NCBI GenBank assembly: GCA_017551865.1
Contig: JAFZKB010000034.1
Span: 31,303-95,302 of the forward strand
Direction of reading: 5' to 3'
DNA length: 64,000 bases
From: Clostridiales bacterium
GTDB lineage: Bacteria > Bacillota > Clostridia > Saccharofermentanales > Saccharofermentanaceae
Shown here: positions 46,505-55,133 of the stretch, piece after piece
Layout: each line of letters begins with the position of its first letter
How positions within the stretch are numbered: position 1 is the first letter of the stretch
Position numbers and translations under genes: made by a program
The notes under the pieces: model-generated
Told to the model about the DNA's origin: nothing
The model's input: the letters and a program-made list of their open reading frames with translations, nothing else
Database searches by the model: none

Positions 46505-47299
46505 ATGGATAGTCTAGTAAGAGAACTCCTTGCGAGAAAACTTTCTTTAGAAAGAGCGATTGAGAAAGCGCAGAAAGCGATCAACTCAGCTCCAGATGGG
46601 AGACTCTATGTTGACGCAAGTCGTAAGACGCCGCAGTATTACTGTGTGAGTGATTGCCCATCGAAACGAGTGTATATTCCTCAGAAAGAGAAAGCCGTGA
46701 TTTCCGGACTCGCAGGTAAGGAATATGCAGAAAAGATCATATCTAAAGCGCAGAAAGAGATGAAGATGATAGATCGGTATTTGATGCACCTAAATGGAGA
46801 TAGTGCGGATCTTTTGTATTCGAGATTGCCTGATTCAAGAAAGAATCTCGTCGCTCCGATTCTCTTGGATGAAGAGACATCCCGCATTCGTTGGAGTTCT
46901 CAGAATTATGAGCGTTCCGACAGTCACAAAGAACATTTGAAATTTCAAACACGCAAAGGGGATCTGGTCCGTTCCAAATCAGAAGTGTTCATTGCCAATA
47001 CATATTTTGATTATGGGATACCTTATCGATACGAAGCGGCCTTGCCGTTGAAGAATCATATCACATGTCATCCGGATTTCACTATCCTTGATATCAGTCA
47101 TCACCGTATTGTATATCACGAACATCTCGGTGGCTTAGATAAACCTGACTATGTCGCGGATCAGATATGGAAACTGAATGAATACCGCAAGAATGGTATT
47201 TTCCTTGGGAAAAATCTAATCATTACATTTGAAACAGAAGAGTATCCTTTTGATTCCGAGCAGTTTCGCAGAAGTGCACGAGAGATCTTCCTGCAGTAA
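46505..47299 (+). CDS. PD-(D/E)XK nuclease-like protein of Clostridia
   Basis: 264 residues. A helical N-terminal half is followed by a segment resembling a restriction-endonuclease fold: E160 in RSKSE, then D191 in CHPDF after the PYRYEAAL strand, and E206 in YHEHLGGLDKPDY. These fit the E...D...E-x spacing, but the Lys of the classic motif is not seen; the EHLG form is common in unnamed clostridial proteins I have seen, whose function is unknown. The ATG at 46505 lacks a near ribosome site: AAGAGG (46485-46490) is better placed for a 5-codon ORF (46495-46512) that overlaps it. Palindrome array 2 begins 24 bp after the stop. Confidence 0.7.
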   Translation: MDSLVRELLARKLSLERAIEKAQKAINSAPDGRLYVDASRKTPQYYCVSDCPSKRVYIPQKEKAVISGLAGKEYAEKIISKAQKEMKMIDRYLMHLNGDSADLLYSRLPDSRKNLVAPILLDEETSRIRWSSQNYERSDSHKEHLKFQTRKGDLVRSKSEVFIANTYFDYGIPYRYEAALPLKNHITCHPDFTILDISHHRIVYHEHLGGLDKPDYVADQIWKLNEYRKNGIFLGKNLIITFETEEYPFDSEQFRRSAREIFLQ

Positions 47300-47322
47300 G
47301 AAGTTAAAAGCAACCATGAGAA

Positions 47323-47616
47323 TGCCGTAAGAAAAAGAGAAACTGGAAAATTTACGGCAGCGTTTGAACCGCGATGCCGTAAAGAAATTCATCTTCTCAT
47401 TTTATACGGCAATTATCAGCCCGAATGCCGTAAAAATGAGTTTTTCTTTATTTGTACGGCAGTTGAAGAGAAGAAGTGCCGTATAAATATGGTTTCCTTC
47501 AATTCTTACGGCAATTAAGACAAGATTTACCGTAAAAATATGGTTTCATTCAATTCTTACGGCAGTGGGACAAAAAAGCTACCGTAAAAAAACAAGAAGC
47601 GTCGATTTTTACGGCA
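47323..47616. repeat. Palindrome array 2: six units, 51-52 bp period, half-site TGCCGTA
   Basis: Units lie at 47323-47359, 47375-47411, 47426-47461, 47477-47513, 47528-47564 and 47580-47616. Five are 37 nt and one 36; spacers are 14-15 nt. Ends are TGCCGTA (TACCGTA in units 5 and 6) and TACGGCA. Units 4 and 5 match at 34 of 37 positions, so one is a recent copy; the others have different interiors. The half-sites are those of array 1, 43 kb away. It occupies most of the 444-bp stretch 47300-47743 and is followed by a terminator. Confidence 0.95.
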
Positions 47617-47677
47617 GCGTATAGTATCAGATCTTCAGGACCATTTGCTCGTCTTCGTCGAGACAATGACTATGAAA

Positions 47678-47709
47678 AAAGCGAAACCAGAAATCTCTGA
47701 TTTCGCTTT
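47678..47709. terminator. Terminator of thrH
   Basis: AAAGCGAAA / TTTCGCTTT stem with a 14-nt loop; on the minus strand it ends in TTTTTTC. Confidence 0.7.
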
Positions 47710-47743
47710 CCTTTATTAATCAATTATCAAAAGAAACAGGCAC

Positions 47744-48349
47744 TCAGTCCTTCAATGCACCGCGGATCGCGTTTAAGAAATCATCGAATTCTTCGAACGC
47801 CGGAAGATCCGGATTGTCGTTTTTGATCTGCTCAGTGGAGCGGAAGAGGAAGCCTGCGCGGCTTGCGCGGATCATGCCGAGATCGTTGAAACTGTCACCT
47901 GCAGCGATGGTATCAAAGCCCATGGCCTGAAGATGTTTTACAGTTGTCAGTTTGCTGTTCTCGATACGCATTTTGAAACCGGTGATCTCACCATCATCGG
48001 CGACCTCGAGAGTGTTGCAGAAGAGTGTCGGATAACCGAGCTTCTTCATGAGCGGCATTGCAAACTGGGTAAATGTATCACTGAGGATAATTACCTGCGC
48101 ATCCTTGCGAAGTTCGTCGAGGAACTCCTTGGCGCCCGGCAGTGGATCGATGGTCGCGATGACATCCTGAATCTCCTTAAGACCCAGACCGTGCTCCTTT
48201 AAGATGCCGATCCTCCATCTCATCAGCTTATCGTAATCGGGCTCGTCGCGTGTTGTTCTTCTCAGCTCAGGGATCCCCGACGCCTCTGAAAATGCGATCC
48301 AGATCTCCGGGACCAGCACGCCTTCCATATCAAGACAAACTACATCCAT
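47744..48349 (-). CDS. thrH: ThrH: phosphoserine phosphatase / homoserine phosphotransferase
   Basis: 201 residues of the HAD superfamily. The nucleophile motif is DMEGVLVPE, with Glu at the position where most HADs have Asp-Xaa-Asp, as in ThrH. The later motifs LSDTF and GDSFNDLGM are present. Known ThrH removes phosphate from phosphoserine and can transfer it to homoserine, linking serine and threonine synthesis. ATG 48349 has GAGGAG upstream and gives the family start MDVVCLDMEG; the open frame to 48481 is not coding. It is a single gene, divergent from the zinc-ribbon gene. Confidence 0.92.
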   Translation of the reverse strand: MDVVCLDMEGVLVPEIWIAFSEASGIPELRRTTRDEPDYDKLMRWRIGILKEHGLGLKEIQDVIATIDPLPGAKEFLDELRKDAQVIILSDTFTQFAMPLMKKLGYPTLFCNTLEVADDGEITGFKMRIENSKLTTVKHLQAMGFDTIAAGDSFNDLGMIRASRAGFLFRSTEQIKNDNPDLPAFEEFDDFLNAIRGALKD

Positions 48350-48499
48350 CGTTTTGCTCCTCTTTTCACGATAAATACTTACCAAAAGACAGCCTATATG
48401 AAATCGGGAAGAATTGCAAGTCAAATTTGTTTTTCCGTTGCTATGGTAAAATGACATTGTGTTGGATCGTCCGAACGACATTTATGAGGGAACAGGTGT

Positions 48500-49849
48500 A
48501 TGGCGAAGGCGAAGATAAGCATCCGAAAAGAATTCAAAGTCATGCAGTGCAGATCCTGCGCATCCCCGCTCCATTACGATGCGAGCGTGGATGGTTTTGT
48601 CTGCAGTACATGCGGAAGCACATATCCGTACGAAGGCGACGACGGCGTGGAAGAAACGTCGTTTCAGATCATGCACGTACCTCTTAAGACCAGCGGGGAT
48701 CTGATCGATCTTTCCGGTCTCGAAAAGACCATGTTCATGGACGATCCGTTTCTTCTCAAGCAGTCAGCGAACGATAAGTGGTATTCGAACCAGTCGTATC
48801 TCGAGAGAAGAAAGCGCGTCAATTATCAGACGCGAAAGATGTTCATGCACACCTGCCCGATGTGTGGCGGTGACGTGCAGGCCTTTGAAAACCAGAATGT
48901 CTGGAACTGCGATTTCTGCGGCAACCGCTTCGCGAAAGAAGAGGTCATGGCGACAGGCGATTACGAAGTCTGCGAAGTCGTTGATACCGGCGAAGACAAC
49001 ACGCCGCACTACTGCATTCCGTTTGAGATTTCCAGAGAAGAAGCGCAGGAGAGGATCCTCTCATTTGCTTCGCTGCGCCCGAAGGCATTCGCCGGAATCG
49101 ATCTTCCGACGCGCGTTCAGAACCTCTGGACAGTATATGTGCCGGCAGACCTTTGCGACATCAGTCTCCTCATCGAGATCATGACAGAAAACGGAAGTGT
49201 GCAGCTTTTCCAGGACCGTGTCAACTGGACGCCGTCGCTGTCGGATGATCACAGTTTCCATCTATTTGCAGACCTTGCTCCGTGGGATCTAAGCAAGATC
49301 GTGCCGTTCTCGAAAAAACTCGCGGAAGGCGATCTGCAGCTGGATAAGTACATGGGCGTCGGTATTCCGAATGAGCGATCCAAGATGTCGTATATCCTCC
49401 GACCGGAACTGATGGAGGAGGTAAAGAAGATGATCCCCTCTGAGGACAGAACGCTCCGCTGGACGCGTATTGAAGTAAGAAACAGAAAGATGGTCATGAT
49501 GCCCGTTTACTTCCTCGAAAGAGAAGAGACCGGTCCGAAGATCCGCTTCATGGTCAATGGCCAGACCGGCGCTGTATCCGTCCTCGGCTGCGGCCAGATG
49601 CCGGGCCATAAGACGCTTTTTACTGCGGGAAAAGATATCTCCCCAGCGTCCGAGAGATTCATGAAATCCGAACTGATCCCCGTCGTCCCTGAAGGCGATA
49701 ACGGTATGTACCGGAAGACCACACTCGAAGAAGCATTCCGCACATCGAAGCGGAAAATCAAGTTCGCGGATGCGAAAAGAAGGAATAAAAAGAAGCGTAA
49801 AAAAGCCATCAAGGCATTCTTCGACAAGCTTTTCAGAAGGAAGAAATAG
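48500..49849 (+). CDS. Zinc-ribbon protein, third member of the family in the window
   Basis: 449 residues. It has two zinc ribbons: CRSC...CSTC (residues 17-39) and CPMC...CDFC (about 118-140). A domain with PHYCIPFEISREEAQERILSF follows, very like the IPFQISKEQATEIIRARF of the 36128 protein, and then the beta-rich region ending MVNGQTGAVSVLGCG. The C-terminus is a Lys/Arg-rich tail (RRNKKKRKKAIKAF) suitable for binding nucleic acid or acidic membrane. No membrane helices, unlike the 36128 copy. The ribosome site is moderate (GGGAACAGG). Role unknown. Confidence 0.82.
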   Translation: MAKAKISIRKEFKVMQCRSCASPLHYDASVDGFVCSTCGSTYPYEGDDGVEETSFQIMHVPLKTSGDLIDLSGLEKTMFMDDPFLLKQSANDKWYSNQSYLERRKRVNYQTRKMFMHTCPMCGGDVQAFENQNVWNCDFCGNRFAKEEVMATGDYEVCEVVDTGEDNTPHYCIPFEISREEAQERILSFASLRPKAFAGIDLPTRVQNLWTVYVPADLCDISLLIEIMTENGSVQLFQDRVNWTPSLSDDHSFHLFADLAPWDLSKIVPFSKKLAEGDLQLDKYMGVGIPNERSKMSYILRPELMEEVKKMIPSEDRTLRWTRIEVRNRKMVMMPVYFLEREETGPKIRFMVNGQTGAVSVLGCGQMPGHKTLFTAGKDISPASERFMKSELIPVVPEGDNGMYRKTTLEEAFRTSKRKIKFADAKRRNKKKRKKAIKAFFDKLFRRKK

Positions 49850-49851
49850 GA

Positions 49852-50541
49852 TTATTCGTTATCAGAGGAAGCGTCGGAAACGGCGTTTCCTTTTTTCTTT
49901 TTCACGATCTTTTCGACCGCATCGTAGATCACGATCACGAGGATCAGAAGAACGAGTGCGGCGATGCCGTCAAGAACGGAGTGCTGTTTGAGAAAGCATG
50001 TCGCAAGGCAGATCGCAATCGTCAGCAGGATCGAAAACGCGCGGAAGATCTTGTTTTGGAAGAGCTTGCACTTGCCGATGAATACGCCGTAGAGAAGAAC
50101 GAGCGTGTCATAGACATGGATGCTCGGGAAGACGTTGGTCGGCGTGTCGATCTTGTGAAGATAGCGCACCATCGCACTGCAGAAATCTTTTCCGGGCACG
50201 GTCTCGGGACGAAGGAAAAGCTTCGTCGGGAAAAGCGCGGAGATGACGATGAAAAGGCTCATGCCGATCATGAGAAAACGGCTGATGCGGATATAGGCAT
50301 TCTCGTCCGTGAAAAGCGCCCACAGGCAGATGAAAGGGATCCAGGGGAACCACATCACGTACGGGATGATGAAAGCGGGAATAAAGGGGATCTGGTGGTC
50401 GATCGGCACTTCCGGCACATAATACGAACCGGCCTCGATCCTTTCGACGAGGAAGAAAAAGATCATGTAGATCACAAGAAAGATCAGCATGGGTGTAACG
50501 ACGCGGAGCTTCCTTTTGAGGTCCGCTTTTTCTAATCTCAT
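49852..50541 (-). CDS. PAP2-type phosphatase family membrane protein
   Basis: 229 residues with about six membrane helices. The phosphatase motifs are NVFPSIHVYDT and KQHSVLDGIAALVLL, with the catalytic His residues of the inositolphosphotransferase/PAP2 group, whereas the first KxxxxxxRP element is represented by LRPETVPG. Such enzymes remove phosphate from lipids (phosphatidate, undecaprenyl diphosphate) or exchange lipid headgroups. The stop is 2 bp from that of the convergent zinc-ribbon gene. Substrate open. Confidence 0.85.
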   Translation of the reverse strand: MRLEKADLKRKLRVVTPMLIFLVIYMIFFFLVERIEAGSYYVPEVPIDHQIPFIPAFIIPYVMWFPWIPFICLWALFTDENAYIRISRFLMIGMSLFIVISALFPTKLFLRPETVPGKDFCSAMVRYLHKIDTPTNVFPSIHVYDTLVLLYGVFIGKCKLFQNKIFRAFSILLTIAICLATCFLKQHSVLDGIAALVLLILVIVIYDAVEKIVKKKKGNAVSDASSDNE

Positions 50542-50692
50542 ATTCTTCTAATTCCTTTCAATACAAAACAAGCCCCAAAGAAAAATAGCACTTTTTCCGG
50601 CAAAAGGCAAATGCCCGCGTTCGCCCCTCGCGTACCCGCCGCGCGGTGCTTCAGTGGCGCGGCCACGTTTTAACCCGCGCAAATCCGCCGTA

Positions 50693-50701
50693 TGCTATAA
50701 T
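50693..50701 (+). promoter_or_regulatory. Extended -10 before the small lipoprotein
   Basis: TGCTATAAT, same form as the box at 45712, follows an unusually GC-rich stretch (50610-50685). It lies 38 bp before the leader ATG at 50739. Confidence 0.55.
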
Positions 50702-50738
50702 GAATCCACGAGTTTTAAGACTGCGGGGAGAGGACACC

Positions 50739-50780
50739 ATGGATCTGGTAACGAAGAGCATGCGTTCGGGAGGTTGCTGA
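50739..50780 (+). CDS. 13-residue leader ORF before the small lipoprotein
   Basis: GGGGAGAGG serves ATG 50739; the ORF (MDLVTKSMRSGGC) stops at 50780, one base before the lipoprotein ATG at 50782, and contains that gene's GGGAGG. Its translation could affect that of the lipoprotein. Confidence 0.4.
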   Translation: MDLVTKSMRSGGC

Positions 50781-50781
50781 T

Positions 50782-50919
50782 ATGAAACGGCCAATAATTC
50801 TTGCATTAACATTAGTACTTTCGGGAACAGTTCTTTTCGCTTGTGGTCGAAAAGATCCGTCCTCCGGCAACGTCATCGCGTACGGAAGACTCGACGGGAA
50901 CTACCGTCATCAGGACTGA
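50782..50919 (+). CDS. Small lipoprotein (45 residues)
   Basis: The protein begins MKRPIILALT, has a hydrophobic stretch and a lipobox LFAC at residues 18-21, and then 24 short polar residues. This makes a likely membrane-attached lipoprotein of only about 25 mature residues. GGGAGGT lies 8 nt before the ATG, inside the leader ORF. No family is known. The GAAAAGATCCG motif that recurs in the window is embedded in the coding sequence just after the lipid-bearing Cys (RKDP). No clear terminator follows. Confidence 0.65.
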   Translation: MKRPIILALTLVLSGTVLFACGRKDPSSGNVIAYGRLDGNYRHQD

Positions 50920-50949
50920 TTCGGGAAAAGACTTAACGGAAAAGAAGGA

Positions 50950-51414
50950 TCAATCGTCATAGTATTCAGGTGTCTTGATACATCTTACGATATGGATGGT
51001 GACGCCGATCAGGTAAAGCCCCCACATGAGAGAGGTGTAGAAGAGTTCGTCTTTGGCGCATTCCACTTCGTAACACTTGTCACCGAGATAGTGCTCGTAG
51101 GTTTTTTCGGGATTATAGTGGATCGGGATAGGACCTTCCTGAAAACTCTTTTCTCCGAGCGTGTGCTCGTATAATCTGTGAAACTTATATTCGGTGCCGT
51201 CGACAGTAAAACTGTAATTGACAGAATTATCATCTGGGCCGCGGCGATTGTTAACATCCCATGCACTGGTGATAGTCCCGTTCGTGGTGGCCGAACACCG
51301 GCTGGCCTTCGCTTTCGCATCCGAAAGCTTGTGGAGTCCGTGCACAAGAAGAAAACCCAGGAAAAGGGCGAGGACAACAAGTGTGATCCGCGTGTACAGG
51401 ACCAGTTTCCGCAT
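50950..51414 (-). CDS. DUF3592-like two-helix membrane protein
   Basis: 154 residues. Two membrane helices, about 9-28 and 128-146, enclose a beta-rich extracytoplasmic domain (VNYSFTVDGTEYKFHRLYEH, PIPIHYNPEKTYEHYLGDK) of the DUF3592 pattern, with Cys40, Cys113 and Cys119. Function unknown for the family. A single gene with a weak ribosome site (AGAAGGAGT) and no recognised partner. Confidence 0.75.
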   Translation of the reverse strand: MRKLVLYTRITLVVLALFLGFLLVHGLHKLSDAKAKASRCSATTNGTITSAWDVNNRRGPDDNSVNYSFTVDGTEYKFHRLYEHTLGEKSFQEGPIPIHYNPEKTYEHYLGDKCYEVECAKDELFYTSLMWGLYLIGVTIHIVRCIKTPEYYDD

Positions 51415-51556
51415 ATGAGTACTCCTTCTTTTCTAAAAGATCCGGGCCGTTCTTAAGGCTATTCTACCATAGAGACCGAGGTGAACACGAAGGATCAAGG
51501 GAAGAAATACTTGATGCCAATATCGTCAGCTGATGGGAATATCTTGCAGTAAACCG

Positions 51557-51587
51557 CCCCCTGTTTCATGGATATGGAACAGGGGGA
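51557..51587. promoter_or_regulatory. Stable hairpin upstream of the LRR gene
   Basis: CCCCCTGTTTC pairs with GGAACAGGGGG (one G-U) around an 8-nt loop. There is no T-run, and TATAAT follows at 51592, so a protein site or leader element is more likely than a terminator. Confidence 0.5.
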
Positions 51588-51653
51588 ATTCTATAATTAT
51601 TCTCAACAGGATAGTAGTATTCCTAAAATTTTAAGCAAAGGAGACTAGGGGTT

Positions 51654-53117
51654 ATGAAAACTTCATTTAAAAGAGTGAAAGCACTTTGTGCTTCACTGAG
51701 CGCCATCGGCCTGATGACGGCTTCTTTCAGCTTCGGAAGCAATGTGGGATCTGTTTCCGCTTACGGAAGAATCATCCAGAGAGAACCGGGAAATCCGCAC
51801 ATCATCGATGACCGGATCCTTCCGGATCCGGTGTTCCGTGCGTATGTTGCGGCGAACGTGGATGCGGACGGCGACGGATGGCTGACGGAGGAGGAGGTAC
51901 TGGCGATCACCAGCATCAATGTGGACTATATGAATATCAGTTCACTTTATGGTATCCAGGCCTTCCGCAATCTGACAGATCTTTCCTGCCGCGGGAATTC
52001 CATCTCGAATCTGGATGTTTCCTCCATGCCGAATCTTACAAATCTTTACTGCGGGGAGAACGGCATGACAGTTCTGAACGTAAGTAACTGCGGATCTCTG
52101 GAGACGCTTTACTGCGCATCCAATGATCTTACTGTCTTAAACATTCAGGGCGCAGATGCGATCGTGGATCTGGACTGCTCCGGCAACGATCTTACGGAAC
52201 TGGATGTATCGGCATGTGAGGATCTTACGTACCTTGACTGCAGCGATAACGATCTTTTCCTTCTCGATGTGATGAGCAAAGAACATCTTCTGACACTGGA
52301 CTGCAAGAACAATCCGGATATGGAATGGCTGTTCGCATGTGACTGCAGAAGTCTTATTTCGATCGACTGCACCAACTGCAATCTGGTCGAAGCCCTGTTC
52401 ATCGCAAGCGGAAGTCTGGAAACTGTTTACTGCTACGGCAACCGTATGGGCTCCATCGCACTCATTTCCTGGGGCGAAGACAGCCCGTTTCTTTATAACG
52501 CAGTAAATGGTACGGTGACGGATCTCGGTGATGGCCGTGTCAGCTATACCGCGAATACCGGTGCCGGCTATATCGAGGCAGATGCAGCTACTCCGGTCAT
52601 TACAGATTTCTATGAATTTGCACTATCTGCTGAGCTTCCGTTCTATCATCCGAAGCTCAGTCAGCTTCCGGTAGCGGCAGCGACACCGACTCCGACGCCG
52701 ACGGCAACACCTACGCCTACAGCAACGCCGACACCTACACCGACGAATACGCCTACACCGACTCCGACGAACACACCGACTCCGACGGCCACACCGACAC
52801 CCACACCGGTCCCGTCAAATGTGTACACCGGCAGCATGGCAGGAAGATCTTATCGGATCAGCGCATCGAATGGCTGGACAGTTACCAAGAGCGGAAACAA
52901 CACCTACACGTTCACATCCGCCACTAACGGAACAGTCGTTTTCCAGGTGTGCAACTGGGGATATCCGGTATTCGTTCTCAACAACCCGGGTGCCACAAGC
53001 TTCCTTAGGAATAAGGGTATTTACTGGGGCGGCTGGCGTCAGGATCTGATTCAGGCCAGATCAAGTGATCTGACAGCGGCATGGTATCAGATGGGAATAG
53101 AGATCGAAGTCCTGTAA
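51654..53117 (+). CDS. Secreted leucine-rich repeat surface protein with Thr-Pro linker
   Basis: 487 residues. Signal peptide about 1-36. An EF-hand-like loop (VDADGDGWLTEEE, about 71-83) is followed by about nine 21-residue leucine-rich repeats (about 85-265) of the internalin-like LDVSxxxxLTxLxCxxN type, with regular Cys. Then come a beta region, a Thr-Pro linker (repeated TPTP/ATPTPT, about 345-385) and a 100-residue C-terminal domain with several Trp. No LPxTG anchor or wall-binding repeat is visible, so it is probably released or bound by the last domain. AAAGGAGA is upstream. A strong hairpin lies in the leader. Confidence 0.85.
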   Translation: MKTSFKRVKALCASLSAIGLMTASFSFGSNVGSVSAYGRIIQREPGNPHIIDDRILPDPVFRAYVAANVDADGDGWLTEEEVLAITSINVDYMNISSLYGIQAFRNLTDLSCRGNSISNLDVSSMPNLTNLYCGENGMTVLNVSNCGSLETLYCASNDLTVLNIQGADAIVDLDCSGNDLTELDVSACEDLTYLDCSDNDLFLLDVMSKEHLLTLDCKNNPDMEWLFACDCRSLISIDCTNCNLVEALFIASGSLETVYCYGNRMGSIALISWGEDSPFLYNAVNGTVTDLGDGRVSYTANTGAGYIEADAATPVITDFYEFALSAELPFYHPKLSQLPVAAATPTPTPTATPTPTATPTPTPTNTPTPTPTNTPTPTATPTPTPVPSNVYTGSMAGRSYRISASNGWTVTKSGNNTYTFTSATNGTVVFQVCNWGYPVFVLNNPGATSFLRNKGIYWGGWRQDLIQARSSDLTAAWYQMGIEIEVL

Positions 53118-53166
53118 GATCACTTTCCGGTAATGCGGAAAAATAAATCATAGATGAAGACAGCAA

Positions 53167-53207
53167 GGGGCGCTCAAAGTGAGGTTCACGGAGAGCGCTC
53201 CTTTTTG
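53167..53207 (+). terminator. Terminator of the LRR gene
   Basis: GGGGCGCTC pairs with GAGCGCTCC, then TTTTTGTTTTT. Confidence 0.88.
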
Positions 53208-53317
53208 TTTTTGGATTTTTTCGAAAAAATGCAACACTTTTTCAAACACCATCGTCTAATTGTTGTACTGACTTAAAGCTTTCGAAAAAAAGAAAGCAAT
53301 ATCTGGAGGTGGATGTG

Positions 53318-54979
53318 ATGAAAAAGAATATAGTTACTATTTTATTGGCAGCGTCACTGGTGATGACTTCAACTGCCTGTGGGGCGAATTCCAAAAAATC
53401 GACGTCGGCAAAGGTGCAGCAGCATAATGATGCGATCGTCGAGGTGGTCGAGTCGATCGATTCTTATGTGGGCGATGGAGACAGTTATTCTTATGTTGAG
53501 TACGAATGTACGACGATAGCTGGCGCAGACATGTACGAAGAAACGGTGGCGAATGCTGAAAATGCGAAATCTGGAGAAATTAAAGAGCAGGACTTTAATA
53601 CAGAAGAATACAACATCATTAAGGAGAACGGTTTTGTGAATGTCGCGGATGCTCCGCTTTCCACATTTGCGGCAGATGTCGATACCGGCTCGTACTGTAA
53701 TCTTCGAAGAATGATCCGTGACGGATGGGACCTTCAGAATATATCCGGCGCCATCCGTACAGAAGAGATGGTCAACTATTTCGATTATAAAGTAGACAGC
53801 ACGGACAATGTATTCAGTGCACAGTATTCTATCGGCGATTGCCCGTGGAACGACGCGCACAAGCTTTTGATCCTGACGATGCAGGCCAACAGCGAGATCA
53901 ATATTCCGGACAAAGGAAGCAACTTCGTATTCCTGATCGATACTTCCGGATCGATGAACAGTCAGGATAAGCTTCCACTGGTAAAGGAAAGCTTCAAACT
54001 CCTGGCCGCTACACTGGGCCCGAACGATAGAGTTTCCATCGTTACTTATTCCGGATCTTCCGATACGCTCCTCGTCGGTTCGAATAACCTGCAGGAGATC
54101 TGTTCTGTGATCGATCAGCTCGAACCTTACGGCGGCACGAACGGATCCGGCGGAATCGAAGCCGCATATGAATGTGCGAAGAAGAATTTCGTCGAGAACG
54201 GCAACAACCGCGTCATCATCGCATCCGACGGTGACATGAACCTCGGTATCACGTCCCAGAGCGGTCTTGTCGATCTAATCAAGGAAAAGAAGGAGTCCGG
54301 CGTATTCCTGACAGTTCTGGGCTATGGCTACGGAAACTACAGCGATGCGAATATGGAATCGATCGCAGATGCTGGTAACGGCAACTACTTCTATATCGAT
54401 TCGATCGAAGAAGCAGAGAGAGTACTCTGCGCGAAGCTGAAGCAGACCACAGTCACCGTCGCAAAGGACGTCAAGTTCCAGCTCGAGTTCAACCCGGCAG
54501 AAGTTTCTTCCTACAGACAGATCGGTTATGAGAACAGACAGATGTCTGCAAGTGATTTTGCTGACGATACAAAAGACGGCGGCGAGGTCGGTGCAGGTGC
54601 ACAGGTCACTGTGTGTTATGAACTCGTACTTACCGGTTCCGGTGAGGGATCCGGCAGCAGCCTGAAGTATCAGGATACGAACCTGAATGAGAAAGCCAAG
54701 ACCGGCGAACTCCTGACTGTATCCGTAAGATATAAGAATCCGACCGCGGATAAGAGCCAGCTTCTGGAATACCCGCTCAAAGATAACGGAATCAGCAACC
54801 GCGAAGACTTCAATTTCATCTGTGGTGTCATCGAAGCTTCCATGGTAATGAGAAACAGTGAGTATAAGGGCAGTGCAACATTTGATTCCGCATATCAGCT
54901 GGCAAAGTCCGGTACGAATAACGACAGGTTCAGAGAAGAGTTCTGCGAACTTCTGACCAAGCTCGGCGCGGATCACTGA
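53318..54979 (+). CDS. YfbK-like von Willebrand factor A lipoprotein
   Basis: 553 residues. A lipobox STAC puts the lipid on Cys21. The segment APLSTFAADVDTGSYCNLRRMI is the typical N-terminal domain of YfbK-type VWA proteins. The VWA domain (about 200-370) has an intact metal site: DTSGSM starting at residue 208, then Thr and Asp in GGTNG and SDGDMNLG. The C-terminal DUF3520-like domain (about 390-550) completes the family architecture. Role unclear; perhaps protein-protein contact at the membrane. ATG 53318 is preferred to GTG 53309 because GGAGGTGG lies just upstream. Full length. Confidence 0.88.
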   Translation: MKKNIVTILLAASLVMTSTACGANSKKSTSAKVQQHNDAIVEVVESIDSYVGDGDSYSYVEYECTTIAGADMYEETVANAENAKSGEIKEQDFNTEEYNIIKENGFVNVADAPLSTFAADVDTGSYCNLRRMIRDGWDLQNISGAIRTEEMVNYFDYKVDSTDNVFSAQYSIGDCPWNDAHKLLILTMQANSEINIPDKGSNFVFLIDTSGSMNSQDKLPLVKESFKLLAATLGPNDRVSIVTYSGSSDTLLVGSNNLQEICSVIDQLEPYGGTNGSGGIEAAYECAKKNFVENGNNRVIIASDGDMNLGITSQSGLVDLIKEKKESGVFLTVLGYGYGNYSDANMESIADAGNGNYFYIDSIEEAERVLCAKLKQTTVTVAKDVKFQLEFNPAEVSSYRQIGYENRQMSASDFADDTKDGGEVGAGAQVTVCYELVLTGSGEGSGSSLKYQDTNLNEKAKTGELLTVSVRYKNPTADKSQLLEYPLKDNGISNREDFNFICGVIEASMVMRNSEYKGSATFDSAYQLAKSGTNNDRFREEFCELLTKLGADH

Positions 54980-55073
54980 TGCAGATTACTGATGGAAAAG
55001 ATCCGTGAAATCAGCGACTAACGAAAAGGGGAAGCGCGAATGCGCTCATACATAGAAGTGCATGAGGACGAAG

Positions 55074-55106
55074 GAGGCTGTCTCGAAACGGGACAGCCTC
55101 TTACTT
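55074..55106 (+). terminator. Terminator after the VWA gene
   Basis: GAGGCTGTCTC / GGGACAGCCTC stem, then TTACTTGCTCTTTTT. Confidence 0.75.
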
Positions 55107-55133
55107 GCTCTTTTTCTGAATAAGTCTAATGGT

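Noticed and set aside
51654..53117. Possible LPxTG wall anchor on the LRR protein
   Set aside because: No LPxTG motif, hydrophobic segment and positive tail are visible at the C-terminus.
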